NCBI RefSeq assembly: GCF_003651225.1
Contig: NZ_RCDB01000003.1
Span: 499,259-563,258, forward strand
Origin: Microbacterium telephonicum
Lineage (GTDB): Bacteria; Actinomycetota; Actinomycetes; Actinomycetales; Microbacteriaceae
DNA: 64,000 nucleotides
Direction of reading: 5' to 3'
The notes beneath the pieces are model-generated. The model was not told the DNA's origin. It saw nothing but the letters and a program-made list of their open reading frames with translations, and searched no databases. Position numbers and translations under genes: made by a program. Below are positions 16,332 through 24,216 of this stretch, piece after piece. The stretch's first letter is position 1. Each line of letters begins with the position of its first letter.

Positions 16332-17280
16332 GGGCGTGAGCCTCCTGTTCGTGGGGGTGGACGGCGATGAGCGCGGCCCCGAGCGCGGCGACGGGAGAGC
16401 GCGCCGGCAGCACCGAGACGCGGGAGGACAGATCGAGCGACGCCAGGAACGGCGACGCCTCGGCCGCCCGCTCCAGCTCGGCCATCACGCGAGTCAGCAT
16501 ACGGTCGCCGAGGGCGGTCACGCCTCCCCCCAGCACCATGAAATCCGGATCGATCGACAGCGCGATCAACCGCAGCGCGGAGGCCACACCGAACGCGATC
16601 CCGTCACGCAGGACGACGGCCTCGGGGTCGCCGGCATCCGCCGCGTCGAAGACGTCGACGACCGGGAAGGCGACGTCCTTCCCCCAGCGCCGGGCGATCG
16701 CGCCGCCGCCGGCGTACATCTCGATGCAGCCGCGCTGACCGCAGCGGCAGAGCGGACCGTTCGGGTCGGCGACGATGTGGCCGACCTCGCCCGAGGTGCC
16801 GCGTGCGCCACGCCACAGCACGCCGTCGGTGACGAACCCCGCGGCGATGCCGGTGCCGATGTTGAGGTAGGCGGTCGTGCCGGGGCGGCCGTGCAGCTTC
16901 GCCGCGCCGAGGGCGGCGGCCTTGACGTCGTTCTCGGTGCGCACGCGCGTGCCGAGCACAGGCTCCAGCGCCGCGGCGAGGTCGAGCCGCTCGATGCCGA
17001 GGTTGACGGCGTGGCTGATCGTGCGCTGGTCGGCGTCGGCCTGCCCGGGGATGCCGACGCCCACCGACGCGAACGCCGAGGTCGGCACGCCGAGGTCGTC
17101 GGCCATCGCGACCGCGGTCTCGGCGACGGCGCCGACCACGGCATCCGCGCCCCAGCCGGTGGAGCGGCGCACGCGGCGCACGATCTCGCCGGTGTCGGTC
17201 GCGGCGACGGCGTCGATCTTCGAGCCGCCGACGTCGAACCCGAGTCGGAGGACACGCAGGGCAGGGGCAGGGGAGGTCAC
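16324..17280 (-). CDS. ROK-family sugar kinase (probable GlcNAc or glucose kinase)
   Basis: 318 aa. The ATP-binding start GFDVGGSKIDAV, the catalytic region (GVGIPGQAD; RTENDVKAAALG) and the zinc motif CRCGQRGCIE place it among ROK kinases. Its setting between nagB and a ROK repressor suggests GlcNAc as substrate, producing GlcNAc-6-P for NagA; glucokinase activity is an alternative. It overlaps nagB by 8 nt. Confidence 0.88.
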   Translation of the reverse strand: MTSPAPALRVLRLGFDVGGSKIDAVAATDTGEIVRRVRRSTGWGADAVVGAVAETAVAMADDLGVPTSAFASVGVGIPGQADADQRTISHAVNLGIERLDLAAALEPVLGTRVRTENDVKAAALGAAKLHGRPGTTAYLNIGTGIAAGFVTDGVLWRGARGTSGEVGHIVADPNGPLCRCGQRGCIEMYAGGGAIARRWGKDVAFPVVDVFDAADAGDPEAVVLRDGIAFGVASALRLIALSIDPDFMVLGGGVTALGDRMLTRVMAELERAAEASPFLASLDLSSRVSVLPARSPVAALGAALIAVHPHEQEAHAHG

Positions 17281-17338
17281 GGGGAGATACTCGGCGGGGC
17301 GGGTGGGACGGCAGGCGGGATGGCGGGCGGCAGGACGG

Positions 17339-18460
17339 TCACGAGACGCCGAGGCGCGCAGAGAGCACCATCACCGCGGCGCCGCGCAGCACGTCGTCTT
17401 CACCGTGGGGGCTCAGCCCGATGCGCACGGCGTCGTGGAAGCGGGCGAGCGAGCGGGCACGCACCGTGAGCGCGGCGGTCTCCAGCAGCACGCCCGACAG
17501 CAGATCGGTCGGGCCGGACAGCACGATGTCGGCGAGGTCGAGCACACCGATGACGGGCGCCAGCGCGATGCCGAGACGCTCGCCCGCGTCACGCAGGATC
17601 TCCTCGCGCGCCGCGGGGTCGGCCTCGATGCGGGCGGTGAGCTGCGGAACGGCGAGCCACGCCTCGAGGCAGCCGGTCTTGCCGCACGCGCAGCGCGGTC
17701 CGCCGTCGGTGCCGACGGTGACGTGACCGATCTCACCGGCGGCGAAGTGGCTGCCGCGGATGGGCCGACCGTTCATGAGCAGTCCGGAGCCGACACCGCG
17801 GCCGATGCGCACGAGCAGCACGTCGCCGGCAGCACCGCCGAGCGTGTACTCGGCGAGCACTGCGGCATCCGCGTCGTTGGCGACCGTCACCGGAAGCGCG
17901 GTCGCGTGGGCGATCTCCTCCTGCAGGCCGACCCCTGTCCACTCCAGGTTGGGCGCGACGAGCACGACGCCCTGATCATCGACGATGCCGGGCGAGCCCA
18001 CCCCGATCCCGAGCACGGGGGCGTCGGCCGCCGCCGCGAGGTCGCGGGCGAGCGCGGTGGCCGCGGCGAGGCTCGCATCGGCGCCGGCCGGGACGGGACG
18101 CTCCTCCCGCGTGAGGATCTCGCCCTCGAGGGTCATGATCGCGCCGACGAACCGGTCGGAGCGCGACAGGTCGAGCCCGATGATGCGGTGGCCGTCTCGG
18201 GCGATGTCGACGAGCACGGCGGGTTTGCCGGGGCCGGATGCGGGCCGCAGGCCGCCCTCGACGACGAGATCGTCGTCGATGAGCGCGGCGACGAGGTCGG
18301 AGACCGTGACCCGCGTGAGACCGGTCGCGCGGGACAGATCGGCCCGGCTCATCGCCCCTTGATGGAACAGCGTCTGCAGGATCAGCGCCCGGTTGTGCGT
18401 GCGCGCGTGCTCGGGGAGGACCTTCGCGGCGTCGCGAGCGGGCGGGGTGATCGTGTCCAT
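17339..18460 (-). CDS. ROK-family repressor, NagC-like
   Basis: 373 aa. The winged HTH at about residues 22-75 (MSRADLSRATGLTRVTVSDLVAALI) is followed by a ROK sugar-binding domain with GLDLSRSD and zinc motif CACGKTGCLE. ROK repressors release DNA on binding a sugar or sugar phosphate. The likely regulon is the amino-sugar genes: a near-identical operator occurs directly before its own ATG and before the GH20-nagA unit. The ATG abuts the operator, so the repressor probably blocks its own transcription. Confidence 0.88.
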   Translation of the reverse strand: MDTITPPARDAAKVLPEHARTHNRALILQTLFHQGAMSRADLSRATGLTRVTVSDLVAALIDDDLVVEGGLRPASGPGKPAVLVDIARDGHRIIGLDLSRSDRFVGAIMTLEGEILTREERPVPAGADASLAAATALARDLAAAADAPVLGIGVGSPGIVDDQGVVLVAPNLEWTGVGLQEEIAHATALPVTVANDADAAVLAEYTLGGAAGDVLLVRIGRGVGSGLLMNGRPIRGSHFAAGEIGHVTVGTDGGPRCACGKTGCLEAWLAVPQLTARIEADPAAREEILRDAGERLGIALAPVIGVLDLADIVLSGPTDLLSGVLLETAALTVRARSLARFHDAVRIGLSPHGEDDVLRGAAVMVLSARLGVS

Positions 18461-18483
18461 ATTTGTTAGTGAACCTTACGAAT
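18461..18483. promoter_or_regulatory. ROK operator at the repressor's own start
   Basis: ATTTGTTAG, a 5-nt spacer, then CTTACGAA: an imperfect inverted repeat immediately upstream (minus strand) of the repressor's ATG. It matches the site at 10891-10912. A possible -10 box TAAGGT lies inside it on the minus strand. Confidence 0.65.
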
Positions 18484-18644
18484 CGATTCCGCGCAAGTGC
18501 GCCGCGCCCGCGGCATCCGTGGAGCATCCGCGTGGCGTCCGGGGCGGCGACGGATGCGGGATGTCGGCGGGTCGGCATCCGGTCAGGCGGCCTTGCTACC
18601 GTGGGCCACTGCGCGGCCGTCCGGGTGCGCAGGGAGGGACTTCC

Positions 18645-19091
18645 GTGAGCAGCCGACTTCCGCTGGCACTGACCGCCGCCGCCCTGGGCGCCGTACTCCT
18701 GGCCGGCTGCACCGCCGACCCGACGGCCGGGAGCACCTCCGCACCGCAGTCCACCACCGCGCCCGACACGCAGACGACGGCCGACGCGTGCGCGGCCGTC
18801 GAGGATGCCGTCACCGGCGCCGTCGACGCGTTCCAGAAGGTCGATCCGACCGACCCCCAGGCCGCGGCGCAGGCGTTCGACGATCTCGCCTCCTCACTCG
18901 GCACCGCCGCCGACGCCGTGTCGGACAGCGAGGTGGGCGCCCTCCTCCCCCGCCTGCAGCAGGACTTCGCCACCGCCGCCGAGGTGATGGGCGCCGTCGC
19001 CGGCGGCGACCTCGGACGCGTCGGCGACCTGCAGGCGCCGACCGCCGACATCCAGGACGCCTTCGGAGAGTTCGCCGCCCTCTGCCGCTGA
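18645..19091 (+). CDS. Small secreted lipoprotein of unknown function
   Basis: 148 aa. The signal peptide ends in the lipobox LLAG-C22, followed by a Thr/Ser-rich linker and a helical domain of about 100 residues (AAVEDAVTGAVDAFQKV ... DIQDAFGEFAALC) with two Cys, near residues 49 and 147, that could form a disulfide. The GTG start has an AGGGAGG Shine-Dalgarno, and TACCGT at 18597-18602 is a plausible -10. I do not recognise the family; it precedes the cell-wall L,D-transpeptidase gene and may be envelope-related. Confidence 0.75.
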   Translation: MSSRLPLALTAAALGAVLLAGCTADPTAGSTSAPQSTTAPDTQTTADACAAVEDAVTGAVDAFQKVDPTDPQAAAQAFDDLASSLGTAADAVSDSEVGALLPRLQQDFATAAEVMGAVAGGDLGRVGDLQAPTADIQDAFGEFAALCR

Positions 19092-19118
19092 TCCCGCGTC
19101 GCGCCCGCGTCGGACCGC

Positions 19119-19200
19119 GTCACGTCCACGTCACGAGACGGTGACGATCGGTCACCTCCGGCGCCCTCCGGATCGCGCGCGCGCCGGCATCCATTACCAT
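19119..19200 (+). promoter_or_regulatory. Promoter and GTCAC repeats before the L,D-transpeptidase gene
   Basis: The -10 box TACCAT lies at 19195-19200. Upstream are two direct GTCAC copies (19119-19123, 19130-19134) and the inverted repeat GTGAC-5-GTCAC (19141-19155). Such GTCAC arrays resemble sites of actinobacterial envelope regulators such as MtrA, but the match is loose. Confidence 0.4.
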
Positions 19201-19238
19201 GAGGGAGCGCCGTGGCGCCAATTCCGGGGGGAGACGCC

Positions 19239-20681
19239 GTGACCGACCTGACCACCAAGCCCGAGTTCGGGGCAGACGCCGACGAGCCGAACGGCTCCGG
19301 CGACCAGCCCGTGCAGTGGGCGCCGGCCGAGCCGAAGCCGAAGAACCGCACGCTGCGCCTCGCGCTGTGGATCGGCATCCCCTCCGCGCTGGTCCTGGCC
19401 GGTGCCGGTGTCGCGTCGGCCGTGCTCATCGCCCCCGGCACCTCGATCGCCGGGGTCCCGGTCGGGTTCATGACTGCGGGAGCGGCGACCGACGCCGTGC
19501 AGCAGCGCCTCGCCTCGAGCACCGTGACGCTCGGCGACGGCGGCTCGACCGTGTCGGCGAGCGACCTCGGCGCGACGGTCGACGCCGACGCCCTCGCCAA
19601 GACCGCCTTCGAGGACCGCCCGCTGTGGAACGTCTCGCAGTGGTTCGGCGACCCGATCGACGCGCCGGTCACCCTCGACGCCGACGCGGCCACGGCGGCG
19701 CTGACGGCCGCCGCGCCCGACCTGTACATCGACGCCACGCCCGCCGCCGTCTCCTTCGACGGTGCCGCTTACGTCGTGACCCCCGCCGTGGACGGTGAGG
19801 GCGTCGACGTCGATGCGCTGCGCACCTCGTTCGAGCAGGCCTTCGACGCCGGTACGACCGCCGCCGTCGTCGAGCCCGAGATGGCGCCGGTCCCCTCCAC
19901 GACGACCACGGCGAAGGCCGACGGCATCGCGCAGTCGCTCAACGGCATGCTCGCGAACGTCGGCTTCTACGTCGGCGAGGAGCGCACCGTCCCCGTCGAC
20001 GCCGCCACCGCCGCGAGCTGGATCACGGTCACCGCCGGCGCCGACGGCGAGTTCGCCGTCACCGCCGACCCCGCCAAGATCCAGGGCGCCGTGGACGGAC
20101 TGAAGCCGCTGGTCGACCGCGCGCCGGTCAACGGCACCGTCATCACCGACTCCGACGGCACGGTGCTGGAGACCACGGTCGCCGGCGCGGACGGCCGGGT
20201 GCTCGGCGACACCACGAACGTCGCGCAGGACTTCGCGACCCAGCTCGCCTCCGGCAACGGCGTGTACTCGCTGCCGGTCGAGGTCACGCCGGTCACCACG
20301 ACGACGCTCGCGCGTCTGCTCGAGGTCGACCTCAGCGAGCAGCGCCTCTACATGAAGGAGAACGGCGTCGTCGTCGACTCCTGGGCCATCTCCAGCGGCG
20401 AGTCGCGCTCCCCCACGATCACGGGGCACTTCAAGGTCAACAGCCACTACACGGTGCAGACAATGAGCTCGACCTCGGCGACCGACCCGTACTGGAACTA
20501 CGAGGTCCCCAACATCCGCTGGATCATGTACTTCAACGGCAGCCAGGCCTTCCACGGCGTGTACTGGCACAACAACTTCGGCACGCCGATGAGCCACGGT
20601 TGCGTCGGCATGCCCAACGCGCGCGCGAAGCAGATCTACGACTGGTCGCCCAACGGCGTCGACGTCTGGATCCACTCCTGA
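19239..20681 (+). CDS. L,D-transpeptidase (YkuD) with peptidoglycan-binding-like region
   Basis: 480 aa from the GTG at 19239, which follows a GGGGGGAG Shine-Dalgarno; a GTG at 19212 lacks one. A cytoplasmic tail and one membrane segment (about residues 43-65) precede two PG_binding_4-like regions with many short beta segments (about 70-330). The YkuD domain (about 345-480) has FHGVYWHNN and the catalytic SHGCVGMP with C455. It makes 3-3 crosslinks or attaches proteins to peptidoglycan outside the membrane. Intact. Confidence 0.92.
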   Translation: MTDLTTKPEFGADADEPNGSGDQPVQWAPAEPKPKNRTLRLALWIGIPSALVLAGAGVASAVLIAPGTSIAGVPVGFMTAGAATDAVQQRLASSTVTLGDGGSTVSASDLGATVDADALAKTAFEDRPLWNVSQWFGDPIDAPVTLDADAATAALTAAAPDLYIDATPAAVSFDGAAYVVTPAVDGEGVDVDALRTSFEQAFDAGTTAAVVEPEMAPVPSTTTTAKADGIAQSLNGMLANVGFYVGEERTVPVDAATAASWITVTAGADGEFAVTADPAKIQGAVDGLKPLVDRAPVNGTVITDSDGTVLETTVAGADGRVLGDTTNVAQDFATQLASGNGVYSLPVEVTPVTTTTLARLLEVDLSEQRLYMKENGVVVDSWAISSGESRSPTITGHFKVNSHYTVQTMSSTSATDPYWNYEVPNIRWIMYFNGSQAFHGVYWHNNFGTPMSHGCVGMPNARAKQIYDWSPNGVDVWIHS

Positions 20682-20702
20682 CGCGCTGACCCGCATCCAA
20701 TT

Positions 20703-20747
20703 GCGACCTGCCGCCCGGACTCCTGGAAGTCTCGGGCTGCAGGTCGC
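20703..20747. terminator. GC hairpin after the L,D-transpeptidase gene
   Basis: GCGACCTGC (20703-20711) pairs with GCAGGTCGC (20739-20747), with an inner GACT/AGTC pair. No U-tract follows, so it is only a probable terminator. Confidence 0.5.
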
Positions 20748-20792
20748 GCTTCGGCCGGCATCCGAATGTCGAAGCGCTTCGCCACGCGGGTC

Positions 20793-20798
20793 TAGCAT
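20793..20798 (+). promoter_or_regulatory. Leaderless-type -10 box before esterase gene
   Basis: TAGCAT ends 6 nt before the ATG at 20805. Confidence 0.5.
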
Positions 20799-20804
20799 GA
20801 GGGC

Positions 20805-21773
20805 ATGCCCCGCTTCGACCTGTCCCCCGCCGAGCTCGCCGCCTACCTCCCGGAGGTGAGGGAGCCCGCCGACTTCGACGCATTCTGGCAGTCCACGCTC
20901 GCGCAGTCGCGCGCCGCGGGTGGCGGCGTCACCGTCACCCCGGTGCCGCATCCGTTCACGACCGTCGACGTCTCCGACGTCACCTTCCCCGGTTTCGCCG
21001 GAGACCCGGTCAAGGCCTGGCTCATCACCCCGCGCGGGGTCGACGGCCCGCTTCCCGTCGTCGTCGAGTACATCGGCTACGGCGGCGGCCGCGGCGTCAT
21101 CGGCGAGAAGCTCGGCTGGGCCAGCGCCGGGTACGCGCACTTCGTGATGGACACCCGCGGGCAGGGCTCGGCGTGGGGAACGGGCGGCGACACCCCCGAT
21201 CCGCACGGCTCCGGCGCCGCCTTCCCCGGCTACATGACCCGCGGCATCGACGACCCCGCCGCGTACTACTACCGCCGCGTGTTCACGGATGCCGCGCGCG
21301 CCGTCGACGCCGTGCGCACGCTGCCGGGCATCGACCCCGCCCGGGTGTCGGTCGTCGGCGCGAGCCAGGGCGGCGGCATCGCGATCGCCGCGGCCGGGCT
21401 CAGTGACGGTCTGGTCGCCTCGCTGCCCGAGGTGCCGTTCCTCTGCCACTTCGAGCGCGCGATCGGCCTCACCGACCGCGACCCGTACAACGAGGTCGTG
21501 CGCTACCTGTCGGTGCACCGCGGCGCGGAAGACCGGGTGTTCGAGACGCTCTCGTACTTCGACGGCGCGAACTTCGCGAAGCGGGCGACGTCGGCGACGC
21601 TGTTCTCGGTCGCCCTCATGGACTTCACCTGCCCGCCGTCCACCGTCTACGCGGCCTTCAACCACTACCGCACCGACGACAAGCAGATCGAGGTCTACCC
21701 CTACAACGACCACGAGGGCGGGCAGACCGTGCAGTTCCTCCGCCAGGCCGCCTTCCTCGCCGCCCGCGTCTGA
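20805..21773 (+). CDS. Acetylxylan esterase / cephalosporin-C deacetylase family (CE7)
   Basis: 322 aa, the usual CE7 length. DTRGQGSAWG and the nucleophile S187 in GASQGGGI are the two diagnostic motifs; D273 (LMDFTCPP) and H303 (NDHEGG) complete the triad. CE7 enzymes are cytosolic and remove acetyl groups from short imported oligosaccharides such as acetylated xylo- or manno-oligosaccharides. The mannan locus is 3-6 kb away, so acetylated mannans are one possible substrate; this is inference. It probably has a leaderless mRNA. Confidence 0.88.
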   Translation: MPRFDLSPAELAAYLPEVREPADFDAFWQSTLAQSRAAGGGVTVTPVPHPFTTVDVSDVTFPGFAGDPVKAWLITPRGVDGPLPVVVEYIGYGGGRGVIGEKLGWASAGYAHFVMDTRGQGSAWGTGGDTPDPHGSGAAFPGYMTRGIDDPAAYYYRRVFTDAARAVDAVRTLPGIDPARVSVVGASQGGGIAIAAAGLSDGLVASLPEVPFLCHFERAIGLTDRDPYNEVVRYLSVHRGAEDRVFETLSYFDGANFAKRATSATLFSVALMDFTCPPSTVYAAFNHYRTDDKQIEVYPYNDHEGGQTVQFLRQAAFLAARV

Positions 21774-21800
21774 CGCCGCGCACCTGCGCGGGCAGGAACG

Positions 21801-21838
21801 GGACAGGGGCCGGATGCCACAGCATCCGGCCCCTGTCC
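21801..21838. terminator. Bidirectional terminator between esterase gene and icd
   Basis: Perfect 17-bp arms (21801-21817 and 21822-21838) with a 4-nt loop CACA sit between the ends of two convergent genes. Confidence 0.85.
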
Positions 21839-21851
21839 GTGCGACGAAGTG

Positions 21852-24074
21852 TCAGGCCAGGAGGCCGTCCACGATCGCGTTGAGCGTCTGCGACGGGCGC
21901 ATGACCGCGGCCACGAGCGCGGCATCCGGGTGGTAGTACCCGCCGATCTCGACGGCTTCGCCCTGCACCGCGTTCAGCTCGGCGACGATGGTCTGCTCCT
22001 GCGCGGTGAGCTGCTCGGCGACGGGCGCGAAGGCGGCCGCCAGCTCGGCGTCGGCCGTCTGCTTCGCGAGTTCCTGCATCCAGTACAGCGCGAGGTAGAA
22101 GTGGCTGCCCCGGTTGTCGATCGTGCCGAGGGCGCGACCCGGCGACTTGTCGTTCTCGAGGAACGTGCCGGTCGCGGCATCGAGCGTGTCGGCGAGGATC
22201 TGCGCGCGGGCGTTGCCGGTGCGCTGGGCGAGGTGCTCGAGCGACGCGGCGAGGGCGAAGAACTCGCCGAGCGAGTCCCAGCGCAGGTAGTCCTCCTCGA
22301 GCAGCTGCTGCACGTGCTTGGGAGCCGAGCCGCCGGCGCCCGTCTCGAACAGACCGCCGCCCGCGAGCAGCGGCACGATGGAGAGCATCTTGGCCGACGT
22401 GCCCACCTCGAGGATCGGGAACAGGTCGGTCAGGTAGTCGCGCAGCACGTTGCCGGTGACCGAGATGGTGTCCAGGCCCTGACGCATGCGCGCGAGCGAG
22501 TAGCGCGTGGCCTCGGCCGGCGGCAGGATCGTGATCTGCACGCCGGTCGTGTCGAGGGTCGCCAGCGCCTGGTGCAGCTTCGCGATCAGCTGCGCGTCGT
22601 GGGCACGGTTCTGGTCGAGCCAGAACACCGCCGGCGAGCCGGTCGCCTTCGCCCGCGAGACGGCCAGGCGCACCCAGTCCATGACGGCGATGTGCTTGGT
22701 CTGCGTCGCACGCCAGATGTCGCCGGTGCCGACCTCGTGCTCGATGAGCACGGTGCCGTCGGAGTCGAGCACCTGCACCGTGCCGGGCGCGGCGATCTCG
22801 AAGGTCTTGTCGTGGCTGCCGTACTCCTCGGCCGCCTGCGCCATGAGGCCGACGTTGGGGACCGTGCCGATGGTCGCCGGGTCGAGCGGGCCGTTGGCGA
22901 TGACGTCGTCGATGACCGCCTGGTAGACGCCGGCGTACGACGAGTCGGGGATGACGGCGAGCGTGTCGTCCTCGCCGCCGTCGACACCCCACAGCTTGCC
23001 GCCGTTGCGCACGAGCGCCGGCATCGACGCGTCGACGATGACGTCGCTGGGCACGTGCAGGTTCGTGATGCCCTTGTCGGAGTTGACGTACGACAGTCGC
23101 GGACCGGCGGCGAGCGCCGCGTTGACCTCGTCGCGGATGGCGGCGCCGCCGTCGACGGCGTCCAGGCCCGACAGGATCGCGCCGAGACCGTTGTTCGGGG
23201 TGAGGCCGGCGGCGGCGAGCGCGGCGCCGTGTGTCTGGAATAGCTCGGCGAAGTACGCCTTGACGACGTGGCCGAAGATGATCGGGTCACTGACCTTCAT
23301 CATCGTCGCCTTGAGGTGCACCGAGTAGAGCACGTCGTCGGCCTTCGCGGAGGCGAGCGTCTCGGCGAGGAAGGCGTCGAGGGCGGATGCCGACAGGAAC
23401 GTCGCGTCGATGATCTCGCGCGGCAGCACCTTCAGACCCTCCTTGAGCACCGTGACGGTGCCGTCCTGGGCGATGTGGCGGATGCTGAGCACGTCGTCGT
23501 GGGCGGCGACCCACGACTTCTCGTTGCTCTTGAAGTCGTCGTGACCCATCGTCGCCACGCGCGTCTTCGATCCGGCGGCGAACGCCTTGTTGCGGTGCGG
23601 GTGCTTACGGGCGTAGTTCTTCACCGACAGCGGCGCGCGGCGGTCGCTGTTGCCCTCGCGCAGCACCGGGTTGACGGCGGAACCCTTGATGCGGTCGTAG
23701 CGGGCGCGGATGTCCTTGTCCTCGATCGAGGCGGCGTCGTCCGGGTAGTCGGGGATGTCGTAGCCCTGCGCCTGCAGTTCGGCGATGGCCGCCTTCAGCT
23801 GCGGGATGGACGCCGAGATGTTGGGCAGCTTGATGATGTTCGCTTCGGGGAGCGTGGCGAGGCCGCCCAGCTCGGCGAGCGCGTCGCCGACCTGCTGCTC
23901 GGGCGTGAGACGCTGCGGGAACGCGGCGAGGATGCGCCCGGCGAGGGAGATGTCGCGGGTCTCGATCTCGACGCCCGCCTGACCGGTGACGGCCTGGATG
24001 ATGGGCAGGAACGAGGCGGTCGCCAGCGCCGGAGCCTCGTCGGTGTACGTGTAGATGATGGTGGACTCAGGCAC
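21852..24074 (-). CDS. icd: Isocitrate dehydrogenase (NADP+), monomeric type
   Basis: 740 aa, the size of the monomeric IDH-II family rather than the ~420 aa dimeric enzyme. [13 protein letters not shown] at the N-terminus, [18 protein letters not shown], and [15 protein letters not shown] are hallmark segments. It oxidises isocitrate to 2-oxoglutarate in the TCA cycle. Its promoter carries a TAGGCT -10 (24143-24138, minus) and the motif TCTTGATGTCGAGATATC, which also occurs at the sucC promoter. A strong terminator separates it from the convergent esterase gene. Confidence 0.97.
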   Translation of the reverse strand: MPESTIIYTYTDEAPALATASFLPIIQAVTGQAGVEIETRDISLAGRILAAFPQRLTPEQQVGDALAELGGLATLPEANIIKLPNISASIPQLKAAIAELQAQGYDIPDYPDDAASIEDKDIRARYDRIKGSAVNPVLREGNSDRRAPLSVKNYARKHPHRNKAFAAGSKTRVATMGHDDFKSNEKSWVAAHDDVLSIRHIAQDGTVTVLKEGLKVLPREIIDATFLSASALDAFLAETLASAKADDVLYSVHLKATMMKVSDPIIFGHVVKAYFAELFQTHGAALAAAGLTPNNGLGAILSGLDAVDGGAAIRDEVNAALAAGPRLSYVNSDKGITNLHVPSDVIVDASMPALVRNGGKLWGVDGGEDDTLAVIPDSSYAGVYQAVIDDVIANGPLDPATIGTVPNVGLMAQAAEEYGSHDKTFEIAAPGTVQVLDSDGTVLIEHEVGTGDIWRATQTKHIAVMDWVRLAVSRAKATGSPAVFWLDQNRAHDAQLIAKLHQALATLDTTGVQITILPPAEATRYSLARMRQGLDTISVTGNVLRDYLTDLFPILEVGTSAKMLSIVPLLAGGGLFETGAGGSAPKHVQQLLEEDYLRWDSLGEFFALAASLEHLAQRTGNARAQILADTLDAATGTFLENDKSPGRALGTIDNRGSHFYLALYWMQELAKQTADAELAAAFAPVAEQLTAQEQTIVAELNAVQGEAVEIGGYYHPDAALVAAVMRPSQTLNAIVDGLLA

Positions 24075-24137
24075 GTCTGATCTCTCTGTCTCGAGCGTCG
24101 CAGCGGCCGCTGTTCGAGCGTCGCGGGGTCGGGTCCC

Positions 24138-24179
24138 AGCCTAACGCACCGAGGCAAAGTCTCTTGATGTCGAGATATC
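24138..24179 (-). promoter_or_regulatory. icd promoter with motif shared with sucC
   Basis: The -10 box TAGGCT is at 24143-24138 (minus). The motif TCTTGATGTCGAGATATC (24162-24179, written on +) overlaps the -35 region. The same motif with one base change lies at 52590-52607 by the sucC promoter. Confidence 0.65.
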
Positions 24180-24216
24180 TCGGCGGCCGGTCGGCGGCGG
24201 CCGCACGCCCCGACGC

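Noticed and set aside
19212..19238. Earlier GTG start for the L,D-transpeptidase
   Set aside because: The GTG at 19239 has a strong GGGGGGAG signal at proper distance; the earlier one has none.
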